From a virus: DNA of 64,000 nucleotides. The position numbers and the translations under genes were made by a program. Position 1 is the first letter of the stretch, and every line of letters starts with the position of its first letter. A model generated the notes under the pieces. It did not search any database, was not told the origin of the DNA, and saw only the letters and a program-made list of their open reading frames with translations. Of this stretch, positions 34,301 to 44,600 are shown piece after piece. The DNA is taken from positions 1 through 64,000 of the IMG/VR virus record IMGVR_UViG_3300018080_000175, one strand, 5' to 3'.

Positions 34301-36656
34301 GTCCGGAGGAGTCTGTTGTTCCAGTGGTAGAAAGGGTTCCCCAAGAACCACTTACTGATTGATTATATGCATATTGCTCTCCAGTATCGTATCTTCTCAA
34401 TATCAAAGCTTGTCCAGTAGTTGTACCTACACTGTCTATCACAAATCCAGTCCATCTTACTCCCGAAATTGGTTGAGAAATTAAATTGAAATCCGCCTGA
34501 ATATCAAAGTCACCTGATAATCTCCAAATTGAAGTTGCCTTTTGTAAATCCGAAGAAGTAGCCTCCAACCATGTTCGTAAAGAATTACTTAATATATACG
34601 GATCTCTTTGTGTTCCTGATAAACTCCATAAATCAGAATTTGGTGGATCGTCATCTGTTCCTGTAAAAACATCATCCACATCCCAATATTCAAGCTCATT
34701 CAAAAGAAAATTCAAATTTTGTCCGAGAGAACCGGATGATTCACCTATAGCTATTTGAATTGGAAAGTGTGCTAAATCAGCATCTATCTTGGAACTGTCT
34801 ACACTAATTTTTAACCTATCTGACCAGCCATCTAACCACAATGACTCCTGAGCATCATATGTTACAATGCTTTCTAAAATATTATGAGAAAAAGCTTTAA
34901 TCCAGTCCAAAGACCGTGCCTTAGCAGAGACTTCATGCCAACCCAAGGCACCAACCCAATAATCACCAGTTGGCCCTGTTGTTCCTGCCTCAGCACCCAG
35001 TACTAATGGGGTGGTTTCATTTGAGTAAGACAGGTCACCTGTCACAACATAAGTATCTTCCAGATTACCATCAACAATCAGGCTTGTTTTTGCACCATCA
35101 TAGGTTGAGTAAAATAAATGCCAACCGGGTGACAGTGACCCATGTTCAAATTCAGCAGATCGGTATGCCCCATTTATGTAAGCAATATTATCAATATCAT
35201 TTGGAGAGGAATCAAAGTCAAACCCAAAACCACCTGTCTCAATACATGACATTAATTTCTTATTTGAGAAGTTCTGATTCCAATCATCATGATAAGCAAG
35301 TGCGGCATAAGAATATTGCTTTGTTACTCTCTGCTCTACATTGGTTCCAAACGGTATACTGATACAGTCATCAACACCATCAAGAGCTATACCTTTTTTA
35401 CCATCAATAGAGCCTGCAACAAAATCTCCTGTAGTCATTGAGCCCACAGGCGTACCATGAAATCTTCTCCAAGCTGAATCTTTTATTGAATCTGCTACAT
35501 CACCATCTGGGTCTTGTGCCAATGTGTAAACACTTCTAAAATCTTTTTCCCAAATTTGCTCAGAAGGAACTATATAAACTTTATCAGCAGAATTTATGGT
35601 GAAGTTATCAAAAAATGTTTCAAAAGGTTCATCTTCAAATCTGGCAAAAAGGGATACCATCACATCAATAGCTGAGAACGTTTTTGTTGCGGCAGTAGTC
35701 CAGCTACCTGCTCCATCTTGATACTGAAACTCAACGGATGTTCCAGTTCTGATTAATCGCAGTTTACCAAAATCATTTGTTCTTGCTGGCTGTACTGCAC
35801 CGTCCCAAACATTACTCACACTAAGGTTGGCATCGAATCCAGTATCGCCATCAAATCTCCAAGATATCCTATCAGCCTCAGAAGCCCACAAATATAGAGT
35901 TGCCTCTTTGGATGGTCCCGTAGAATTTACCCAATCAGAAACATCTATATCAACCTGAATATCAAAATCTCCAGATATCCAGAATTTCGAATTTAAGTTG
36001 GCAAACGTGAAGAAGGCGTTGTTATCCGTTTGGGACATTTTCAACCTACCTCCTTCAAGCTCTACACCCGTGGTAAAAGGGTAAAGAAGGTCAGGAGCCC
36101 ACAAATCTTCATTTGGTTCACGCCATAAAGTCTGGTCTGGTACAGCCCCATCTGTACCAGTGAAATCATCACCAGTGACTAACGATGTTATATCGTATTC
36201 CTCAGTAGTCTTACCTATATAATATGAATTATCAGCTTTGGTTGAATCAAAATAAATATACAGGTCTGTAGTTGCAGTGGAGGTTACAGTAAAATCACTT
36301 CTTGACACCCATAACAGGGCTACCTCTGCAACACTATCCCACGATTCAACTTGGGCAAATATTTCTGTTGTTCCATCATCAAGAGTTATTGCTATTTTTT
36401 TATAGTTTGCACCAATCTCAGTAAAAATATCCGTAATATTCTGAGAACCTTGTCCAGCAGATGCAGAAATAGGAACAGCTACAGGGAAATGAAGTAAGTC
36501 CGAATCCACATTTGTATGGTCAATTATTATTTTGCGGCGTTTTGCCCAATCACCTAACCATGGGGTTATGGAAGAAGCCGCTCCAGTTTTGAAACTATCA
36601 TACACCGTATCTCTAAAAATATCATATGCCGAGTGTTTAAAAATATCATCTGCCAT
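31383..36656 (-). CDS. Giant tail adhesin with DUF2341 and LamG-like modules
   Basis: 1757 residues, a tail-tip adhesin. Two DUF2341-like starts (about 40 and 615: WSDRLKISVDSSKIDADLAH and similar) precede repeated jelly-roll units marked by DDFTGTDG...DLW, GDFDIQ and FDNFTINS (about 160, 655, 1150). LamG-like parts follow at about 370-600, 870-1110 and 1360-1550 (GKAIEFDGTDD). The final 200 residues are helical repeats of the pattern L-D-x-x-x-Y-x-x-S-L-x-x-x-K-x-D. Such modules bind surface sugars. The extended internal repetition suggests duplication. Confidence 0.82.
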   Translation of the reverse strand: MADDIFKHSAYDIFRDTVYDSFKTGAASSITPWLGDWAKRRKIIIDHTNVDSDLLHFPVAVPISASAGQGSQNITDIFTEIGANYKKIAITLDDGTTEIFAQVESWDSVAEVALLWVSRSDFTVTSTATTDLYIYFDSTKADNSYYIGKTTEEYDITSLVTGDDFTGTDGAVPDQTLWREPNEDLWAPDLLYPFTTGVELEGGRLKMSQTDNNAFFTFANLNSKFWISGDFDIQVDIDVSDWVNSTGPSKEATLYLWASEADRISWRFDGDTGFDANLSVSNVWDGAVQPARTNDFGKLRLIRTGTSVEFQYQDGAGSWTTAATKTFSAIDVMVSLFARFEDEPFETFFDNFTINSADKVYIVPSEQIWEKDFRSVYTLAQDPDGDVADSIKDSAWRRFHGTPVGSMTTGDFVAGSIDGKKGIALDGVDDCISIPFGTNVEQRVTKQYSYAALAYHDDWNQNFSNKKLMSCIETGGFGFDFDSSPNDIDNIAYINGAYRSAEFEHGSLSPGWHLFYSTYDGAKTSLIVDGNLEDTYVVTGDLSYSNETTPLVLGAEAGTTGPTGDYWVGALGWHEVSAKARSLDWIKAFSHNILESIVTYDAQESLWLDGWSDRLKISVDSSKIDADLAHFPIQIAIGESSGSLGQNLNFLLNELEYWDVDDVFTGTDDDPPNSDLWSLSGTQRDPYILSNSLRTWLEATSSDLQKATSIWRLSGDFDIQADFNLISQPISGVRWTGFVIDSVGTTTGQALILRRYDTGEQYAYNQSVSGSWGTLSTTGTTDSSGQLRVTRVGSTLTSYFWSGSSWTQIDSRSWVSDDVKMALGSQTNVAQSYTADFDNFVINSGTIIWPSNTNPNRKRVAFTDGYRSTPMYTEIETFDQSPGLLSAYFFGSNRHGDGGIVSAYGTPTDNGDYYTFDGSTNGLYQYTRTDEQNIAFEVKFRAHNKGAGNQILFKSGGEINGIAVGIDSSGNLGIFGRSSSTLTSIVIASTEYLNNVWYILRADKTKIQLLDAGTLSVLATTVGTITNGDGSADVGVAFASDGSSPISGVTPTVPIEFFDGDIAHVKVFTYDENNFAGMSKAVFWVSRYDLTVLSSEDSELFMYYDSTQEANKYIGDVQEIIDVSSEISGDTFQGVDGDAPDVDLWSQTWGTPTISSNALAVATTGGLNGISSIFRLLGDFDVQIDFGMDAIPSTTSWSITLRVQAPDTTLNNRFTVSRRYDGTHRYTSYETDGGVDGSSTVSNSSDTSGKLRIVRTGDSFTGYFWNGTSWTALGTDTVSGFSGEVADIRLYLTCWGSNPSVSGYFDSLVINSGTVIDCPSNHVWDDNFKAIYHMSQDPDGDAIDSIFDSTRNRNHGTPNGSMTSDDLIYGEIGKAIEFDGTDDDIEIADNSDLRLTDMTLTIRMKVPDITRDTRLLSKGRLDSVDPRNYYLYLTASKINFGTEKTGDGFEGLAGATTLLSDTWYNFDGRVDSLAKEIFVDGVSDGTSVVTSLNQATSPVRIGSVYNSTSDTMLGSIAFVGISNVGRSDAWVKAFSYVMDDALISFDLGTVDALQDFALDIQAYKDSVENAKMDMSMALDSSNQNVVLDLSSYFESLTNFKSDFNIIGNAFDNLLWDVTLGADVINDFKTDLQVYFQSLTETKLDLKTFQSIIETLPIDFRVAVEVREDGKLDINAALRSFDDLKLAMVLTQSIIDSDCPFDLSVGDGIIYKDNKMDLEVSDGNKKENLGLSLTLVAPTPVFRAIYGIHLESAIKDVT

Positions 36657-36673
36657 TATACCTACCTCATATT

Positions 36674-38029
36674 TTAGATGTCAATGTACCCAAATTCGTT
36701 GCCCTGAGTATTTACAGCCGGGCTAAAAGTAGTACTGCAATTTATGGCAGTGGCTCCAAGCGCATACATATAAGATCCACGGCTACAATAAAACCCAGTT
36801 GTACAATCATTTGCTACTGCATCAGCTAATCTAAAAGTGGCTTGGATTGACGCCAAAAATCCAATGCTCAACCCACCGCCAGCTATGCTCCCGGTTGCTT
36901 CAATATGAGAATTGTAAGTTGAAAAGAATCCATATTTTGAACTCGCTTGCATTCCGCTTGCTATGGCATTTGGGCAAATGATTGTTGCGTGATCATCGGC
37001 CATTATTGAATGGCTTGCATTTGCACCAGAAGTCGCAAGCAAACCCTCTGCCTTGATGTTACTCCCGTTATCAGAGAATACATTCAATCCACAATCAAAT
37101 ACTCCGACAAAACTTGACACAGGAGTTCGCAAAAATGAGAAATCTGTTACATAGATTCCATAACCAGTACTGCCTAATCCGTCAAAGACTAAATTTGCCA
37201 AAGAGCCCAGCTTATTACTGCCAGAGACAAAAATGCCATGCTCTCCCGTAGCAAGTTGAAGAACGGTTTTGATAATCTCTACAGAGGCAGCAACGGCCCC
37301 AGAAGGTGCTGTGGTATCTTGGTGAGTAGTGAGAACCGTAATTCGTGAATTGCCTGAATCCACATTTGTTACCTCATGACATCCCACTATATGATATGGA
37401 AGCGTACCACCGCTTGGTGCTGATACAATAGCAAAATCACCTACTGCTATGTTGGTAACATCAGACACATTGAGAATAACAGACCAAGCACCAGCAGAGC
37501 CAGAGCTTGATTGGATTGAGGTCATTGACTTGGAATATGTATTCTCACCAGTTATTGCAATATTATTCCCACATGGGTGTGTGATTGTTATTGGCTCAGT
37601 CATAGTATACTGACCATCGCCAATCTGAATTGTGACTGTAACATCTCCGGCTATCCAGCAATCTTTTATACTATCCAAAGCCTTTTGGACTGTTGCAAAT
37701 GGAGTTGATACTGTCCCGTCACCTGTTACATCACTTCCAGTAGTCGCCACGTAAATGGTGGTATCTGTGGTAATGGATTTCGGTCGTTCGAAGTTATCAA
37801 CCGGATTTTTCAGAATCCATCTTTTTGTTCCAGCATTAGTATCAGGAGCTATGACATAAGGGGAGTTTTCTGCCAGACCACTTGAAGCATCCAGTCGATA
37901 AAAATACACACCACTATCAATAACAACTACAGCAGCACCACCACCAACCAGATCTGCGCCGTCTAAGGCGTCTAAAGAACCAGCACCTCCGCCTGTTAAA
38001 GCACTTAAAGCCAGAGTAAATTCACCCAT
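36674..38029 (-). CDS. Tail spike-like protein with parallel beta-helix
   Basis: 451 residues. Residues 1-75 look like a particle-binding segment; from residue 95 IYVATTGSDVTGDGTVSTPF leads into a right-handed beta-helix (repeated I-x-G, N-I-A-I-T-G turns) as in phage tailspikes and pectate-lyase-like proteins. No catalytic residues assignable. AGGAG precedes the ATG. Confidence 0.78.
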   Translation of the reverse strand: MGEFTLALSALTGGGAGSLDALDGADLVGGGAAVVVIDSGVYFYRLDASSGLAENSPYVIAPDTNAGTKRWILKNPVDNFERPKSITTDTTIYVATTGSDVTGDGTVSTPFATVQKALDSIKDCWIAGDVTVTIQIGDGQYTMTEPITITHPCGNNIAITGENTYSKSMTSIQSSSGSAGAWSVILNVSDVTNIAVGDFAIVSAPSGGTLPYHIVGCHEVTNVDSGNSRITVLTTHQDTTAPSGAVAASVEIIKTVLQLATGEHGIFVSGSNKLGSLANLVFDGLGSTGYGIYVTDFSFLRTPVSSFVGVFDCGLNVFSDNGSNIKAEGLLATSGANASHSIMADDHATIICPNAIASGMQASSKYGFFSTYNSHIEATGSIAGGGLSIGFLASIQATFRLADAVANDCTTGFYCSRGSYMYALGATAINCSTTFSPAVNTQGNEFGYIDI

Positions 38030-38041
38030 TGTACATCTCCT

Positions 38042-38545
38042 TTATAGTAACATTTCGTGATCAGGATTGTCCTCGCAAATCAATCTGATTTTAAATCCCT
38101 TTTTACCATCTGCACAACCGCCACAGACACTTTGCTTATACAATTTATTACCACATTTTGGACAAGCTAATGGAGAAGTTTCTAAGTCCATTTTTTGTCC
38201 TGTATAGTTTGCACCTTTAGTGTTTTTATCAGAGGCACTTGTTTTGTTCTTCTTATTGCGAGAAGGAACAGGAGGAATCTTTGCATTATTTCCTAACGCT
38301 TTTTTAATATCAGCGGCTCTTGCATCATATGTTTGTAACCAGTATTTATCATTGAAAAAATAAAACTCACCTAACTCAGGTGGTGGTTTTTCTTCATGAG
38401 GACGCCAACCTTCTTCTCTCAATTCTTTTTCTGTTTCTTTAAATTTGTCCTTTATTCCTTTTTGATAAAGGTCAATTGCTTTGAATACGTCTTCTTCCTC
38501 GTTTGCATTCATTACGGACAAAATTTGTTTGTCAGCCTTTTTCAT
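38042..38545 (-). CDS. Unknown protein with C-terminal zinc finger
   Basis: 167 residues. Basic helical part followed by CPKCGNKLYKQSVCGGC and a final ICEDNPDHEML, a zinc ribbon. Unusual among tail genes; could assist assembly of the cysteine-rich neighbour. Confidence 0.6.
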   Translation of the reverse strand: MKKADKQILSVMNANEEEDVFKAIDLYQKGIKDKFKETEKELREEGWRPHEEKPPPELGEFYFFNDKYWLQTYDARAADIKKALGNNAKIPPVPSRNKKNKTSASDKNTKGANYTGQKMDLETSPLACPKCGNKLYKQSVCGGCADGKKGFKIRLICEDNPDHEMLL

Positions 38546-38568
38546 TTAACTTTCTCTCCTTCTGTTAA

Positions 38569-41196
38569 TTAACATTCCCATTCGTACCATTTAATCGGAT
38601 TAACATTTTCCATACATCTATTATGATTAGCATCAGGATAATTCTGAGGACATGGGTGACCGCAATAATTGTCATGATCTCCACAATTTACATAGTAAGT
38701 CTGATCGCCACCAGGACATTTGTATTCGCCAAATTTAAAGGTACGAGAGGTATTCCAATACTCCCGTCTTGTTCCCATATCACAATAAATAGCATAAATT
38801 GTTGAACCACAATAATCAGAAGTACAAACCCAAGTTCCGTCAGATGATCTAATATCTACCTCACAGCATCCGACTGTAGTAGTGTAAGTACCGCATTGGT
38901 CTTCTGGCATTGTAACAATTTCAGATACACCGTTACTACAAACATATTCAGCAGATTCCCCATTAGCCAAATAAGTAGGACCAACAACTGAATCACAATC
39001 ACCACAAAGTTCTAATCTCTGTGATTCGCACTTGGATGAACAATCAGCAACATTTTGTTCCATGACACGGTTGAATTCCTCATTGTACTCAGGTGTACCT
39101 TTTTCAAATCCATCTGCCACGATTGTATCATGAATTGTCTCAGAATGATCGTAAGTGTTACCTTTTTCTCTTACCTCAGAATTACAAAGCTCATCACAGG
39201 AGCAATCAAATTCTGCATCATCAGGACAATTTGCAGAACTGGAAGTACCAAATCTATATCCGTCCCTTTCTTCATCACTGGTTGCGTTGTCAGCATTTAA
39301 TATCCTATTCATTACATCGTCAAGACAGGGATCAGGAGAAGTTCCCGCAGAAGGGCCAGGATCAAATCCATTTCCATCATCTTCAAATCCACCATCAGAA
39401 TCATCGTCATAGTCAGAATAACCGGGATCATATTCATCCCAGTCTTCATTGCTGTCGGGAATGTCTGTTATAGAGCAATCCTTTGCTCTTAGAGTGACTT
39501 TACTGAATAACCCTGACTCTGTACCGTCTGACATACTTGCAGTGATCTCAGCATCGCAATCCTTTTCTTCACCGAGCGTTCTCCATGATACTAAGGTTGC
39601 ACCTTCTGCATGATAAGAAACAAGTACCTTTGTGCCTGTTTCAATCACTTGATTCAAGTCAATTACTTTTCCTGAATAAGATGAATAGAGATTATTGGAT
39701 CTTCCCGTATCCTCCTCAGCATAAACGGAAGGAAGTTGAGCACCTGAAATATCTATTTCAGTTTTTACCTGAGAGGTTCCAGAAATAATATTTTCAGCAA
39801 ATGATGCCTCATTTCTGATTTCGACATTTTTAAACACCTTATTCTCACTGGACAGAACCCCACAACCTTTTGTTATTCTTATTCTCACATTTTGTCCGGT
39901 TGCAGGTACTTTACCTATTGTTGCCCAAACAAGAAGATGTCCTAAATTGCCAAGACATACATCCCCAGAAGGATTTGCTTTCATATTCAAATTAGATCCA
40001 CACGCACAAGTATTGCCTAATTTTATGGTCATTGTGTCTGTGGCACCTTCAACATCTGCGGAAACTTCAACATCCTTTGCAGTATCTCCAGCTATAACTG
40101 TGTTTACTGCACATCCTGCGGTGACATATGTAATTCTTAATAGCTGATCACAGAAAGAAAATGGTTTTCTTACAGTTATTTTATTTCCATCAATTGATCC
40201 GAATTCTGGTTCCCAAAAATTGTTTTTTGATCCTGAATCAGAATAAGCCCAAATTCCTACTACACTCTGAATTGGATAATCCACTGTGACTTCGTAAAAA
40301 TTATCCGCTTCATGCTTTTTACCAGACAAGACATAATTTTGTGTGGCGGTAACAGGATAAGCTAATGTTGCCCCATCTCCAATTTCCCAATTAACCATCG
40401 TGTTATCTGGGGCGGCATTATTTTCTGAATCATTTACAAAAGCAAGGAGTGTGCCTTGACTTGTCCCATCAGCAGGTAAGCAATCATCATCGTCCACTGC
40501 CTCCATATTTACACTGTAACCAGAACCAGTTCCACCTAAAGCACTTATTCTTATCCTGTTACCAAAATCAGGTAGCTCTTGATTCTCTGACAAATCAGCT
40601 ATATTAATATCTTCCAAGGTTTGAACTGCTACAGAAGGATGATAAGTATCCTGCTTTATAACAAGATTGCCGTCATTCGTACAAGCGACATAGGCTCCTG
40701 TAAATGCGGCAAGTTCTGTAATGACATCAATCGGATAGATGTTATCTGCAACATATGTATTGGCTACTATAGCATAATTTGATACCTCAAATGTTACTGT
40801 CATTCCAGATAATGCGGCAACCTCATTTACTATATCAATGAAATTTGTATCTGTTTCCCAGCTTTGTGATATCTTTTGTGCAAATGGAGGTCCTGCGGCT
40901 GCTGAACTTGATCTGCCCCAAACCCCAGGACTTGTAGTGCCATCTTCATTTGCAACAAGAATTGGTTTCTCTATATAAAACGTTCCTTGAGAAACAAAGT
41001 CCACACCTGATTTGGTAAGTACATCAACTCTCGGAGAAGGCAAATCAGTGTAAGAAAATTGATTGTAAAATTCAGGATCAGCAGAAACAAGAGTGATCTC
41101 TCTAACATAAGATCCTTTTGATTCTCTTACATTGAAACTGGTGATCTGATCTTTAATGGATACTGAATCCAGTAGTATGTCCCAATCTAAAGGCAT
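38569..41196 (-). CDS. Tail hub/baseplate protein with cysteine-rich C-terminus
   Basis: 875 residues. The N-terminal 400 (SFNVRESKGSYVREITLVSA, then VLTKSGVDF, and INIADLSENQELPDFGNRIR) resemble gp27/late-control-D type tail hub proteins. After residue about 590 comes an Asp/Gly/Pro linker, then roughly 250 residues with about 22 cysteines (GDCDSV, GCCEVD, CGHPC). It should cap the tail tube and hold fibres. Confidence 0.72.
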   Translation of the reverse strand: MPLDWDILLDSVSIKDQITSFNVRESKGSYVREITLVSADPEFYNQFSYTDLPSPRVDVLTKSGVDFVSQGTFYIEKPILVANEDGTTSPGVWGRSSSAAAGPPFAQKISQSWETDTNFIDIVNEVAALSGMTVTFEVSNYAIVANTYVADNIYPIDVITELAAFTGAYVACTNDGNLVIKQDTYHPSVAVQTLEDINIADLSENQELPDFGNRIRISALGGTGSGYSVNMEAVDDDDCLPADGTSQGTLLAFVNDSENNAAPDNTMVNWEIGDGATLAYPVTATQNYVLSGKKHEADNFYEVTVDYPIQSVVGIWAYSDSGSKNNFWEPEFGSIDGNKITVRKPFSFCDQLLRITYVTAGCAVNTVIAGDTAKDVEVSADVEGATDTMTIKLGNTCACGSNLNMKANPSGDVCLGNLGHLLVWATIGKVPATGQNVRIRITKGCGVLSSENKVFKNVEIRNEASFAENIISGTSQVKTEIDISGAQLPSVYAEEDTGRSNNLYSSYSGKVIDLNQVIETGTKVLVSYHAEGATLVSWRTLGEEKDCDAEITASMSDGTESGLFSKVTLRAKDCSITDIPDSNEDWDEYDPGYSDYDDDSDGGFEDDGNGFDPGPSAGTSPDPCLDDVMNRILNADNATSDEERDGYRFGTSSSANCPDDAEFDCSCDELCNSEVREKGNTYDHSETIHDTIVADGFEKGTPEYNEEFNRVMEQNVADCSSKCESQRLELCGDCDSVVGPTYLANGESAEYVCSNGVSEIVTMPEDQCGTYTTTVGCCEVDIRSSDGTWVCTSDYCGSTIYAIYCDMGTRREYWNTSRTFKFGEYKCPGGDQTYYVNCGDHDNYCGHPCPQNYPDANHNRCMENVNPIKWYEWEC

Positions 41197-41197
41197 A

Positions 41198-41641
41198 TTA
41201 TAACTCCTTACTCAAGACAAGTAACCTGCAAGAATAGCTGAAAGTCATAAATCCATTCTGAGCAAAAATAAGGTTTCTGAAATAATTAAAACCTCTTGGG
41301 TTTCTACTGAACTTAACTTTCCAGCATTCATAACCGTCTGTAAAATACCATTCACCGTCAACCACTTCATAAGCTGTTTGCAATGCTGTTACTGTTGCCT
41401 GGACAATTGCGTCCGTATCTTCAAAAAAGATAACTTCATCCGTGACAGCAATACCTAAATCTTGAACTACTGTTCCACCAAAAGTCTTAATGATAGATCC
41501 TCTATCACTTTGAGCGGACGCCGGTTCGTATGTCCCATGATGTGGATCCTGATCAAACACAATGTTTGTTGCTGGAGTAAAGCTATCAGGATCCAGCGTG
41601 GGTGCAATATCCGTTGAGTATATTCTAAATTTATCTGGCAT
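41198..41641 (-). CDS. Distal tail protein-like
   Basis: 147 residues, between the tape measure and hub genes. Sequences such as GTYEPASAQSDRGSIIKTFGG and WKVKFSRNPRGFNYFRN fit a small distal tail or tail-tip connector; not recognised by motif. Confidence 0.55.
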   Translation of the reverse strand: MPDKFRIYSTDIAPTLDPDSFTPATNIVFDQDPHHGTYEPASAQSDRGSIIKTFGGTVVQDLGIAVTDEVIFFEDTDAIVQATVTALQTAYEVVDGEWYFTDGYECWKVKFSRNPRGFNYFRNLIFAQNGFMTFSYSCRLLVLSKEL

Positions 41642-44600
41642 AAACCAACCTCATCCTTTGTAATTCACTTGCCATTTGTTTAACGGCTGTTCTGGAGTTT
41701 CTGTCAGTGATTTTTACAGGAGCATCAACATTACCTGCCTGAAATCTGACAATCAAAGTTTCAGAAGGTCCACCCTGAGTAGAATCACTTCCCAAACTTA
41801 CTGGCATTCCAACTTTTCCTCCTGTTTGAAATTTAGGTAATGACATAGTATTCACACTATTCATGAAAGCATCACCATATTTTCGCACTGCTTCTTTTCT
41901 AATGAACCATTCGCCATCTTCTGCAAGAATTGGATTTCTATCTCCACCGCCATATCCAGGTAATCTACCACCGGTCAACATACCGCTTGATTTTCTACCT
42001 TTAGTAACGTATCTTGTGGTAATGGTTATTGTTCTATTTCTTAATCTCTTTATAGATGCATAAAGAGCGTCCACTTTATCTTTACCAATTACTTTTGCAA
42101 TAATGTCAAGGACCGTATTGTCAACCTGCTCAAGAAGACTTTTTGTCCTCTCAATCTCAGCAGTGTCGATATCCATTTTCATCTCTTGCTCAATTATCGC
42201 TTGCGCTTCATCATACGCTTCCTGAGCGGCAACTGGAACATTTTCAAAAGAATCTGAGAAATCAATCTCATTTTGAGCATCAATAAACTCATCTACTTCC
42301 GCTTTTGCTCCCTCAAACTTATCATGAATAGCATCTTTTTCAAGCTCAATATTTTCTAATTCATTTTGATGACGTTCGTCCTCTTTCTGCATGATAAGAT
42401 CTGCATCACCGCCATTGATCTCTCCGCCATCATCCAAATAATTAAGGGCATTTTCAGCTATCTCAAGTTTTTTCTGCAATGCTCTGGTTTCAGTCTCAAT
42501 ATTCAACATCTCTTTGCGGTGACGTTCATCTTCTTGAGCTATGATTTTATCAATTGCTGTGGTAGCAGTTTCAACTTTTGAATCATATTCCTTTTTAGCA
42601 TCGTCAATTTTCTTTTGAGCGGCGGCTTCTTCCTCTTGTCTGCGTTGGAGAAGTGCTTTCTCCTCAATATCAGCTTCAATGTTACGAGCTTTTGCCAATT
42701 CTTTAAAAGCATCTTCAAGAAATCCAACAGCTTTTCTTTGATTTTTAAGACCAGAACCAATGCTTTCAGCTTGCTTGATAAGATCTCGACCCCTTGCCAA
42801 TGCTTGCTCATCCTGAGTTTTATCGGCATCAGCTAAGAGTTTTCTGCCTTCTTTAAGGTACTTATCTGCGGCGGCTTCGTCACTTCTTTCTTTGACTTTA
42901 CCTTTAGCGCCTCTCAAACGGACTTGTCTTATCTTTTCTTCTGTATCAGATTCGAGCGATAATATGTCTGAATTCTCTTGTTTTCTGTTTTCAGCTATCT
43001 CAGCATCAATATCTTTTAATTTGCTCTTTAAGTCGTCATGGATGCTCTCTATTTTGTCTGCATAGTCTTCTTCTATTGCTAAAAGTTTGACTTTTGCTTC
43101 TCTTGCGTCTTCCTCACGCTCATCAGAGTGCTTGGAACGCTCATTTCTAAGATCTGCATCCAGCTTTTTCAATTTTTCTGTTGAATCAGCCACTTCCTTA
43201 TTATACTTAACCAAGGATTTGTGTCTTTCAGCATAAAATTTTTCTTCTGATTGAAGAACAAATTTCTGTCTCTTTGCATATTCCTCAGGAGAATCAACCT
43301 TTGAAACTTGATCTCTGTATTTGACTGCCTCGATGTAAGACCGTCTATAGAAATCCAAGGTGGACTGAAATTTTAATTCATTGGCACGATCAGAATCAAT
43401 TGCACCACGTGCCTCAAGCAATGCTATTTGTTCCAGATGTTTTGAAAAAGAAGTTTCACGTTTTGCTAAATTCGCTTCATATTCTTTTTTCTGCTTTTCT
43501 GGATCAATCGCATAACCCTTGATCAGTTTCTTTTCTTTTTCCAAATATTCTCTGGTCGCATCTTCTTGATACTTGACACGTAATTTGGCATTGTTCTTAT
43601 ATTTGATTGCAATTTTATCAAGTTCTTTCTGGAGTTCAGAGCGTTCATGGATAATCAGTTTGATATTCTGTCCAGATGAGTTCTTGGAAATATTTTCTCT
43701 AACCTTAGCGGCATCTTTCAAAAGAGTTCTTTCACGGATATAATAATCTTTCCATGCTTGCTCTGTATCTGCACCAGCTTTGATTTCTGCCTCAGTTTCT
43801 TGTTTAAGCAAATCCAATCTATAAACAAGTTGCGCTTTCTGAGAATCGTTATCTCTTAATTGCTGTTCTTCACCTTCTTTAAAAACACCACCAAGTTTTT
43901 TATATTCGTCAATGAAATCAACCACAGCACCCTGTCCATCCAATGCCCATTTTTCAATGATGTTGGAGAATGAACCGGTATTTGCGTTTTGAACATCCTT
44001 AAATTTCTGCAAAGTATTTTCAAGAATCCTACCTGTGATTCCAGCTTCCTTAGCAACCTTTCTAAAGTTTTCTTCTGTATCATCAAGACCAATCTTATTG
44101 GTATCGACAAGGTACTTTAATAGTCTGTCAGATTGTTCGTTAAGCTGTTCATAACTACTGATAAGATCTTTTTGCTGATCATTCAAATTGGAATAATCTA
44201 AACCTTTTATATATTCACCAAGTTCTTTAACACTTACAGTTCCATCGGCGAATCGTGCGGCAAAAACAGTTGCTTGTAATGATGAATCCTCAAGAGCTTT
44301 GTGCGCTTCTCTATCAAATATTTTTGAAAGATTTTTTATTCCTGTACCTGCTCTATTAATAAAACGACTCCAAGATCCGTTTGTCTTGGTTATTGATTTA
44401 TCAACTTCGGCACTGGCCCGCACAAGTTTTTGATACTGAACCTCATCCAGCTTTTTATTATAACTTTCTAAAGCGGTAGAACCTTCTTTTATTTCACCAG
44501 TTAAAGGATTGATTGCATCTGCGGCCGCTCTTGCTTCTGCGGAAACTTCAACATATTTATTGGCAGTTTTCAATAAATCCTGACGTAATTCAAGATTTGC

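Noticed and set aside
39055-40147. Several plus-strand ORFs within the tail hub gene
   Set aside because: Opposite-strand shadows rich in Ser, His or Phe without ribosome sites or conserved motifs.
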